DNA from: a virus
Reading direction: 5' to 3' (one strand)
Virus record (IMG/VR): IMGVR_UViG_3300009443_000021
Location: 1 to 30,798 of that record
Length of the DNA: 30,798 nucleotides
Part shown: positions 24,948-30,798 of the stretch, one piece after another
Layout of the letters: each line of letters starts with the position of its first letter
Position numbering within the stretch: position 1 is the stretch's first letter
The notes under the pieces: generated by a model
Told to the model about the DNA's origin: nothing
The model's input: the letters and a program-made list of their open reading frames with translations, nothing else
The model's database searches: none
Made by a program: the position numbers and the translations under genes

Positions 24948-25616
24948 TTAAAGGTCAAGTTTGATTACGTAGTAAGCGCCAGTTCCATTGGCAACCGATC
25001 CATCTCCAGCAAAATAATCATTTGAAGATAGTTCGCCAGAAGTAAGGTTGCGATCTCCAACTGCAAGACAAGTTCCAACAATTGTGTTCGTTCCGTTGTC
25101 GTCTCTGAATTTTCCTCCAGCTCCAAGTGCAACTTTAGCTCCAAATGTAGGCTCTGCTCCAACGATAACGCTTGCTGCGCCAACAGTAACAATACCCTTT
25201 GTTAAAACAGGAACTGCTTCGCCAGGAAGAACTCCGTAAAGCTCAAGAAGTTTTTGCTTGTAGTAAAGGAACTTCTCGCCATTTTCATCAAAAGCGATGG
25301 TCTGACGAAGAGTAACACCCAATGGGGTATCCGTACCTTGAGCGACGCTAACTTTTAAGGGCACTTCAGGGTAAGAATTTCCACCCACGTGAGGGTAGTC
25401 AGTTTTACCTAAGTAAGATTGTAATTGAGCTGTACCGTTTGCGATGGGCTCTTGAGTCATGTCGCCGTTGGTTACTTTTACGATAACGCCAGCGTCCCAA
25501 GCACCATTAGATGCGTGAGTCATGTCTGCCAAAGTTAACGCTGATGTATCAAGCGAAAACAAGTTGACAACGTCGTGTTCGTTGTATTGTCTGAATGGAA
25601 GTAGTCTATTAGCCAT
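24948..25616 (-). CDS. Probable capsid decoration / head stabilising protein
   Basis: A 222-residue beta-rich protein with many Gly, Thr and Val residues, no membrane segment, and the strong ribosome site AGAGG nine bases before ATG 25616. It lies between the scaffold and the major capsid gene, the place of lambda gpD-type and other decoration proteins. The N-terminus (L-L-P-F-R-Q-Y-N-E-H-D-V-V-N) precedes a body that looks like one or two small beta barrels. The position and gene strength support an abundant capsid surface protein; no family motif is certain. Confidence 0.55.
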   Translation of the reverse strand: MANRLLPFRQYNEHDVVNLFSLDTSALTLADMTHASNGAWDAGVIVKVTNGDMTQEPIANGTAQLQSYLGKTDYPHVGGNSYPEVPLKVSVAQGTDTPLGVTLRQTIAFDENGEKFLYYKQKLLELYGVLPGEAVPVLTKGIVTVGAASVIVGAEPTFGAKVALGAGGKFRDDNGTNTIVGTCLAVGDRNLTSGELSSNDYFAGDGSVANGTGAYYVIKLDL

Positions 25617-25625
25617 TTTATTTTT

Positions 25626-25630
25626 CCTCT
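25626..25630 (-). promoter_or_regulatory. Ribosome binding site of the decoration gene
   Basis: AGAGG on the minus strand lies nine bases before ATG 25616, within the short gap after the protease-scaffold gene is opened upstream. Confidence 0.7.
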
Positions 25631-25633
25631 ATT

Positions 25634-26356
25634 TTAGTATTGAATGTTTACGTTGTCCTTCGAGAAAGCTTGTTTAAATTTTTCCCTTAAAGTTAGTTGG
25701 TCTTGAGTTGCATCGCCATTATTGTTGGCAACCACCTCTTCTTCGATTTCTGCATTTTCGATAGCTTCTTCAACAACCTCTTCGGTTGATTCTTCTGCTA
25801 CTTCTTCTGTAGATTCGCTTGCGGAAGAAAGCTCAGAAATTCTCTTTTGAACTTGCTCTTCAACTTTAGCTGCAATAGCTTTTTGTTGTTCTTCCTTGAA
25901 AGATTTTGTTTTGTGCTTCCACATTACAGAAAGTTTTTCCTTATACTCAGCATAAGCTTCTTCTGTGGAATCAAGTGATTTAAGATCAGAAGCAAGAACG
26001 ACTCGATCTTCGTCTTCTAATTCGAAAAGATCATCAAGTGCGCTCATTCTGTCGTTAAACTTCTCGGAAGCTTCTTTTGCGGCTGCTTCAGTTTTGAGAA
26101 GCTCAACTTGCTGATTCATTGCTGCGATTTCTTCTTTTAAAGATTCAATGGTCTTCTTAGACTCTTCGGAAGCTTGAACGAGTTCTTCGTTTGCTTTTCC
26201 CATTTCTTCTTTGTCCGCTTGCCACTGGTCATTCTTTTGAATGATAGCGTCATGAAAAACTTTAGTGATGTTGGCAATAGCCTCTTCAGAAAGTTTCTTA
26301 GACGAAGCTTGAGCTTCTAAGGTTTCTTTTACTTGGTTTAAAATTTCTTGTTCCAT
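25634..26356 (-). CDS. Possible nested scaffold protein from an internal start
   Basis: In-frame ATG 26356 (codon 291 of the fusion) opens a 240-residue protein comprising only the coiled-coil, acidic and C-terminal parts. The residues before it (L-K-P-N-I-I) look like linker. The upstream bases (minus strand AACCTAATATCATT) have no good Shine-Dalgarno, so expression is uncertain. Lambda Nu3 is the known precedent for this design. Confidence 0.4.
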   Translation of the reverse strand: MEQEILNQVKETLEAQASSKKLSEEAIANITKVFHDAIIQKNDQWQADKEEMGKANEELVQASEESKKTIESLKEEIAAMNQQVELLKTEAAAKEASEKFNDRMSALDDLFELEDEDRVVLASDLKSLDSTEEAYAEYKEKLSVMWKHKTKSFKEEQQKAIAAKVEEQVQKRISELSSASESTEEVAEESTEEVVEEAIENAEIEEEVVANNNGDATQDQLTLREKFKQAFSKDNVNIQY

Positions 26357-27226
26357 AATGATATTAGGTTTTAAGTTCTTGCTTAAATTTACATCGTGTT
26401 TACGCAAATGGGAACTTTTTTTATTTTTTATTTCTATTTTTTCATAGCTGGAGCTTTCTCCGCTATCTTTTAGTTTAAATTCTCGGATGCTTTTTTCGTC
26501 TACAGTTAAACCCTTTACGGCGGCTGCTGGATTAGCTGTGAAGCCGATTCCAAGAGGATAAACATCTCCAACGATCAAGCGATGAACTTCTTCTCCGTCG
26601 TCGTTTCTTCCGTTTCCTCCATATGCCTTAAGAAATTGTTTATTTTCTTCTTTGCCTTCTTCGTCTTCGATAATTTTCGCATCTTTTAAATTGTCGCTTC
26701 CAATGGCAATTACATAATCATTGAATCCAATTTCCCAGCTCGCTGATACTTTTTGATAAAGCTCATTCTCTTCATCTACGGATTTCTGAACGAGTTCTGC
26801 AAATTCGGGGTTAACTGTTTTATATACAACAGAAGATAATGCAATATTAAAAGGCTCATCACTTGCAGCCGCTTCTTCTTCGCTCATCAATTCGTTTGTG
26901 CCAAACTTAGAGAATGAAGCTCCTACGACATGTCCAACCACTTTCTTTCTTTGATGCTCTATATTGGTGGGCTTGTGAATGAAGTAGTCCTTTATAGCTA
27001 TCGCGGTCTCGGTATCGATTCCATCTCCATTCTTATTGAACATGTTTGCTACAGCGCCGTTAAATGCTACTCCAACTAAATCAATGTTCTTTCCAAAATC
27101 AATATCTTCTGGTATCAAGTCCCTTAAAGATTCAACAGACGCTAAAGATTCAATCTGTTCGCTTTTCGGGCTAGAAGCTACAACACTTTCAGAAAACTTA
27201 CATATATACTTAAAAGGTAAACTCAT
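25634..27226 (-). CDS. Prohead maturation protease fused to scaffold protein
   Basis: This 530-residue protein has two parts. Residues about 40-230 resemble the phage prohead serine proteases: H91 in I-E-H-Q-R, H99 in V-V-G-H-V-V, and S163 in V-S-A-S-W-E-I-G would form the His/Ser active site. A basic linker (about 265-290) leads to a scaffold-like part: coiled coil from about 295 to 450, a Ser/Glu-rich acidic stretch near 470-500, and a C-terminal amphipathic helix (R-E-K-F-K-Q-A-F) that may bind the capsid protein. An in-frame ATG at codon 291 could give a separate scaffold, as in lambda C/Nu3. The start ATG 27226 has no Shine-Dalgarno and abuts a palindrome. The residue assignment is by pattern, not alignment. 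Confidence 0.75.
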   Translation of the reverse strand: MSLPFKYICKFSESVVASSPKSEQIESLASVESLRDLIPEDIDFGKNIDLVGVAFNGAVANMFNKNGDGIDTETAIAIKDYFIHKPTNIEHQRKKVVGHVVGASFSKFGTNELMSEEEAAASDEPFNIALSSVVYKTVNPEFAELVQKSVDEENELYQKVSASWEIGFNDYVIAIGSDNLKDAKIIEDEEGKEENKQFLKAYGGNGRNDDGEEVHRLIVGDVYPLGIGFTANPAAAVKGLTVDEKSIREFKLKDSGESSSYEKIEIKNKKSSHLRKHDVNLSKNLKPNIIMEQEILNQVKETLEAQASSKKLSEEAIANITKVFHDAIIQKNDQWQADKEEMGKANEELVQASEESKKTIESLKEEIAAMNQQVELLKTEAAAKEASEKFNDRMSALDDLFELEDEDRVVLASDLKSLDSTEEAYAEYKEKLSVMWKHKTKSFKEEQQKAIAAKVEEQVQKRISELSSASESTEEVAEESTEEVVEEAIENAEIEEEVVANNNGDATQDQLTLREKFKQAFSKDNVNIQY

Positions 27227-27240
27227 ATTAATATATTAAT
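27227..27240 (-). repeat. 14-base perfect palindrome at the protease start codon
   Basis: ATTAATATATTAAT lies directly upstream of ATG 27226, between portal and protease. In AT-rich DNA this could be chance; it occupies the position of the ribosome site. Confidence 0.5.
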
Positions 27241-27248
27241 ACACAAGA

Positions 27249-29372
27249 TTATTTATTATCAATATTTATTTTTTTACTATGATAAAGTATAGAAGCAGGA
27301 TAAGATACAATTTCATGCTGTTCAGAAATATCTAAAACATCAGATAAAATATTTAATTTTTCAATATTATTAAAATCTTCAATACAAGAGCTTAATGCTT
27401 TTTCCCATTGGTCATGTTCTGTTGACATAACTATGCTTTCTGTTAATGTATCTATAATTCCTTTATGTTCTTTAGATAATCTTTTCTTGCCGTAGTGGCT
27501 CTTTAGCGCCGATTCAGCTTGCTTGCGTAAAGCTTCAATGTTGTAAACCACTTCCTGGATATTCTTTCTACTGTGAACTTCGTCCGAGGCGAATACTCCA
27601 CTAGGCTTGGTTGTTGTTCCTGCTGGTCTGCCATTGTCTTTTTTTACAGCAGGCTTTCCTGGTTGAGGCTGTCCTGGCTGAGGAGGAGGCGGTCCCTTCT
27701 TCATTTGTTCCTGAGATACCTTTTGCTGCTCCATGCTCATTTCATGCTGCTCTTCCTTCATTTCTTGATCTTCTTCGTTTAGGATGGGCTGAGATGCAGA
27801 CAACGGAGTATAAAATCCTTTCTCTCTATCTTCGACAAATCTTTCTTGCGCTGGGCGAAGATCTTGAGGGTCTGGGTAAACGCCTTTCTTTAGGGCGGTC
27901 ATTCCTTGTTCTGGAGTTATGATTCCCATCTCGATTAACCTGGACGTTACTCTTTGTAGTTGCACTTCATCCTTGATATCTATCTCTACGAATTTCGCCG
28001 TTGGAAAATTCTTAAAACCCATTGCTTGACAAACTTTCTTTATCTGGGGCTGCATAAAGTCATTAAGAAATGCACTTCTAGCTTCTTTTAATCTCTCTAG
28101 AAATATCTGAGCTTTTACTTGAGTACTTGAGTAATTCTCTTTACCCACAATAATGTTCTGCAAACCTTCCTTGATGTCTTCGTTTACTATTTGGTACTTG
28201 GTCGGACCTAGAACCTTATTTAGATCAGGTATAACAAATTCCGCCTTGGTTGTGTAGTCCGCAATCAACGCACGCCCAATGCTTTCATTCTGGAAGAGGG
28301 ATTGCATTGCTTTTAAATTATTTGGATTAACTCCTCCTTTGTCTGGAGTATTCCCCATTGTCACCAATAAGATTACATTTTCAATGGTACGAGTTATAGC
28401 TTGATCTATTTTCTTTAACTCCATTTTCCAATTTATATCATCAAGTACAGAGAAACCAAAAGGAATAGCAAAAGGCTCATAATCTTGTTTTTTATAAAAA
28501 GAAAAAATTAATTTATTAGGATCTAAATCAACCATGATTCCGTCTGACATCCACTGGTTCTGCTTTATTTTATCTTTGGCGTCTTTAGGTAACGCATTAA
28601 ACATTTCCTGGTCGTAGTCAGACTGAGGAAACTTCAACTTCTCTATATCGTACTCACTTAGTATTTTTTTATAGATGCCATTCTTTGCGCTGAAAGTTAA
28701 GGCTCTGTCGGCCACAAAGTCATATGGGTTTAAAAATATGTAACCAACAGGTATTTTCTTGGATCCGATGTTTTTACTTTCTGCTCCATAAACCTGATTC
28801 AGTTTAATTAAATCTTCTGTAGTGAATTTGCCGTCCAGCTTATACATGAAAACATTCCCCGACCTATAATACTCCCTGAAGTATTGATCCTTTAACTTCC
28901 ATATGTTTATCTTCTGCATCCATTTGTCTATGAATATCTTGGCTTTCTCTGAACCTCCGTCTAAATAAATGTCTGAATTTGAGAACTCAGCCATTACGTC
29001 TATAGCGTTCCTAAAGATTGGTACGTTCGCATAAGCCTTCTGACAAAGCTCAATAGAAATCCTTGGGCTTACATAAGAATCCTTGTACGAGTACGGCAAT
29101 CCCAGACTGTCGATATTCGCATACTTGTTTGCCTTGGGTGGTTTTGTTGCCCTGTTTGATCTGTAACGAGTTCCTTCTTCTCCTTCTATTTGGCCTACGT
29201 TTCTAGAGTAATTTGCCTCGGCATAATAAGACTCTCCCGCTGTAGCTGGTTTAACTTCTTGAGTACTTTCTGCTTTGCTTAATAAAGAATTTAGATCTTC
29301 TTTTTCTTCCTGACCTGCGCTTGCGTTGAATTTACTCCAGTATTCTGATTTCTTATTATATTTTCTTGGCAT
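27249..29372 (-). CDS. Portal protein
   Basis: A 707-residue portal protein that forms the dodecameric DNA channel at one capsid vertex. It has the usual portal layout: a disordered N-terminus, then a helical/strand body with I-D-K-W, Y-F-R-E-Y-Y-R-S-G-N-V-F near residues 157-177 (the conserved segment in which portals carry G-x-x-(F/Y)), and a long clip/stem region with helices near 320-420. The C-terminal part has a Pro/Gln/Gly-rich stretch near 558-575 and a further helical extension to 707, longer than most portals (about 450-550). It lies between terminase and protease, as in most tailed phages. The start ATG 29372 lacks a clear Shine-Dalgarno. Confidence 0.85.
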   Translation of the reverse strand: MPRKYNKKSEYWSKFNASAGQEEKEDLNSLLSKAESTQEVKPATAGESYYAEANYSRNVGQIEGEEGTRYRSNRATKPPKANKYANIDSLGLPYSYKDSYVSPRISIELCQKAYANVPIFRNAIDVMAEFSNSDIYLDGGSEKAKIFIDKWMQKINIWKLKDQYFREYYRSGNVFMYKLDGKFTTEDLIKLNQVYGAESKNIGSKKIPVGYIFLNPYDFVADRALTFSAKNGIYKKILSEYDIEKLKFPQSDYDQEMFNALPKDAKDKIKQNQWMSDGIMVDLDPNKLIFSFYKKQDYEPFAIPFGFSVLDDINWKMELKKIDQAITRTIENVILLVTMGNTPDKGGVNPNNLKAMQSLFQNESIGRALIADYTTKAEFVIPDLNKVLGPTKYQIVNEDIKEGLQNIIVGKENYSSTQVKAQIFLERLKEARSAFLNDFMQPQIKKVCQAMGFKNFPTAKFVEIDIKDEVQLQRVTSRLIEMGIITPEQGMTALKKGVYPDPQDLRPAQERFVEDREKGFYTPLSASQPILNEEDQEMKEEQHEMSMEQQKVSQEQMKKGPPPPQPGQPQPGKPAVKKDNGRPAGTTTKPSGVFASDEVHSRKNIQEVVYNIEALRKQAESALKSHYGKKRLSKEHKGIIDTLTESIVMSTEHDQWEKALSSCIEDFNNIEKLNILSDVLDISEQHEIVSYPASILYHSKKINIDNK

Positions 29373-29415
29373 ATTATATAGTACACCAAATCCATTGAAA
29401 GTCTATCCAAAGTTG

Positions 29416-29429
29416 CAAAGTTAACTTTG
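29416..29429. repeat. 14-base palindrome in the terminase-portal gap
   Basis: CAAAGTTAACTTTG is a perfect palindrome with outer AAAGT/ACTTT arms that extend it imperfectly (29409-29434). There is no U tract in the minus direction, so it is not a convincing terminator. It may be a protein-binding or processing site. The 66-base gap has no other feature. Confidence 0.45.
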
Positions 29430-29438
29430 ACTTTACTT

Positions 29439-30798
29439 TTAAACCATTATCGGAGTAAACGTTGCATCTACATGTGCCTCTTTAGCATTCATCATGTCGT
29501 AATACGTCTTGATCATCCAATTCCCAAGAACCAAAGCTGAATAAGAATCCTTCCTTGTTTTACTTGGTCCGCTTTGCCTTCTTAGGTTTGACGGCAATCC
29601 AAAAGTTTGAGTTCCTTGGGGCGTAGAAGTTACCTGTATCAATGCACATTGATTTTTAGTATAGTTAACCATATCCCATTGATGATCCAGGAAATCTATT
29701 AGCTTTGCCCCACCGCTACTTTTCAAAAACTCTTTCTGATTGGGCACAAATGTCAAATCGTCTATAGGTACTTTTTTCTTTAATTGCATATGATAATTAT
29801 CATCCAATGGCCTAGAGCCAAACCATATTCTTTTGTGGTCTAAGTTGGCCTGTAAAAGTTCATTCGACTTTCTAATCCAGTCAGAATTGGCTTTCCTCAG
29901 TATACATATTTTTCTATCTTTTAAATTGTATTGCATTTTGAGCTCTCTGAGTCCTTCTTGGTAATGCTCGGTATTATCAAGGTCAGCAGAGATTTCCTGT
30001 ATATTTATATTACTTTTATTGAATTGCTCACTAGCATTAGCTCCCTGTAAAAATTGTACACCTCCACCATAGTCACCAACAATAGCAACAATATTAAAAT
30101 GAGTCAACAAGTAATGAAAATAATTAATATGATCCTGCATCTTTAAACCAGGAACAGCATAACTATGAATTAAAGTACCAGATTTTGTATTATCATTTAA
30201 TTTAAATAATTGCATAGCGAAATCGTCAGAGCTTTCACTCTCCGCCCAACTTGGGTCAAATGCTAACAAATATTTACAATCTCTGTCTCCAGCAAGCTCC
30301 ATGCAAGGAGTCTCTCCATCAGGAACAGTGCATGCAGCCATTGTAGATGTTTTAAAGAACCCTGAGCTGTCGTCCGTGAATATAGCATTAAACTCTCGAT
30401 CAAACTGAGACTGACTCATTGTTTGCTTTGATTGATTGATCAAGTTTTGATCGTAAAGAGCTTCGGGGGCCACATCATAACTAAAATGCATTATAACCCT
30501 TTTTGATGTATCTATAGAGCCAGGGTGGGTTCCGTCTAGAATTAGATTCTCAAATGTTTCGTATACCTTATATAAATATTCAAACTTATAACTAGCCGAG
30601 GATAATGCTATCAATTTATTGTTTGGCCACTTGTACCTCTCTTCTTCCTTCATTTTGCCCTTAGCTATCATTTGATCTTCTAGCTTTCTTACCTTCTCTC
30701 TTTCGGTAGGGTTTTGAACAACACTAAGGAACGGCAAAATAACCTCATTGTAAATATGCTCTGGCATCAAAAGAAACTCATCAATAATAATTCTATGA
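29439..30798 (-). CDS. terL: Terminase large subunit (5' part off the window)
   Basis: The frame is open to the right edge, beyond the TTG at 30770 that could be mistaken for a start. Upstream in-frame codons read R-I-I-I-D-E-F, the Walker B motif of the packaging ATPase, so the ATPase N-terminus is missing. The rest is the RNase H-like nuclease that cuts concatemers: D in L-A-F-D-P-S-W (codon 30257-30255), a second D in I-V-G-D-Y-G-G-G (near 30075), and a third D in K-D-S-Y-S-A-L-V-L (near 29545). These are the expected three metal-binding acids. The protein pumps DNA into the prohead through the portal coded next. Confidence 0.9.
   Translation of the reverse strand, partial: HRIIIDEFLLMPEHIYNEVILPFLSVVQNPTEREKVRKLEDQMIAKGKMKEEERYKWPNNKLIALSSASYKFEYLYKVYETFENLILDGTHPGSIDTSKRVIMHFSYDVAPEALYDQNLINQSKQTMSQSQFDREFNAIFTDDSSGFFKTSTMAACTVPDGETPCMELAGDRDCKYLLAFDPSWAESESSDDFAMQLFKLNDNTKSGTLIHSYAVPGLKMQDHINYFHYLLTHFNIVAIVGDYGGGVQFLQGANASEQFNKSNINIQEISADLDNTEHYQEGLRELKMQYNLKDRKICILRKANSDWIRKSNELLQANLDHKRIWFGSRPLDDNYHMQLKKKVPIDDLTFVPNQKEFLKSSGGAKLIDFLDHQWDMVNYTKNQCALIQVTSTPQGTQTFGLPSNLRRQSGPSKTRKDSYSALVLGNWMIKTYYDMMNAKEAHVDATFTPIMV

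Noticed and set aside
29373-29383. TATAAT or TACTAT just before the portal start as a promoter
   Set aside because: The TATAAT touches the ATG, so transcription would start inside the gene, and no -35 is found for either form.
30768-30770. TTG as the start of the terminase
   Set aside because: The frame continues upstream to the window edge and reads a Walker B motif, so the TTG is internal.
1-30798. Open frames of 60-180 codons on the plus strand opposite the minus-strand genes (for example 3438-3965, 12021-12560)
   Set aside because: They lie wholly opposite well-supported coding frames, have no ribosome sites or promoters, and give unnatural residue composition; they are shadows.
1-30798. 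tRNA genes, CRISPR arrays, insertion sequences or attachment sites
   Set aside because: None was seen; the window is almost fully coding, with gaps under 90 bases.

Overview
The window is about 31 kb of the structural (virion) region of a tailed double-stranded DNA phage (Caudoviricetes) or prophage. It has tightly packed genes in virion-assembly order, many ATGA/TAATG stop-start overlaps, a terminase with a Walker B and RNase H-like nuclease, a portal, a maturation protease, an HK97-type major capsid protein and a giant tape measure protein. The DNA is AT-rich, and Shine-Dalgarno sites are clear at some genes and absent at others. No host marker, tRNA, integrase or lysis gene is visible, so the host cannot be named. 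The style (very long tape measure protein, multi-domain proteins, few strong family hits) suggests an environmental phage with a fairly large genome; that is inference.

Layout, reading the minus strand from the right edge leftwards: large terminase (5' part off the window), portal, protease-scaffold fusion, probable capsid decoration protein, major capsid protein, then a strong terminator and a new promoter. Next come a SAP-like small protein and a probable head-tail connector. The minus-strand series is then interrupted by a plus-strand cassette (18794-22808) of four genes: a small protein, a two-ORF pair that may be tail assembly chaperones, and a fibre-like protein. The cassette is driven by a near-consensus promoter at 18738-18766. 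The minus series resumes with three neck/tail-completion candidates, the 720-residue tail tube protein, a hairpin, a 458-residue tail tube paralogue, the 3654-residue tape measure protein, a third (360-residue) tube-like paralogue, and a left-edge partial gene made of InlB-type adhesin repeats.

The most unusual feature is inside the tape measure gene. Residues about 560-1600 carry six copies of a protein motif G-(F/L/M)-(V/I)-P-N-F-A. These copies bound modules that look like independent soluble domains: a PD-(D/E)XK nuclease-like domain, a HAD phosphatase-like domain with all four motifs, and several unrecognised ones. The six copies use different codons, so the motif appears to be held by selection on the protein and not to be a recent DNA duplication. 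The arrangement suggests a modular cargo array carried within a protein expected to fill the tail lumen and possibly to enter the cell with the DNA. Function is inferred, not shown.

Expected assembly: the scaffold and protease shape and mature the capsid, terminase loads DNA through the portal, the connector and completion proteins join head to tail, the tape measure protein sets the length of a tube built from the 720-residue protein, and the 360-residue and left-edge genes probably contribute to the tail tip and host adhesion.
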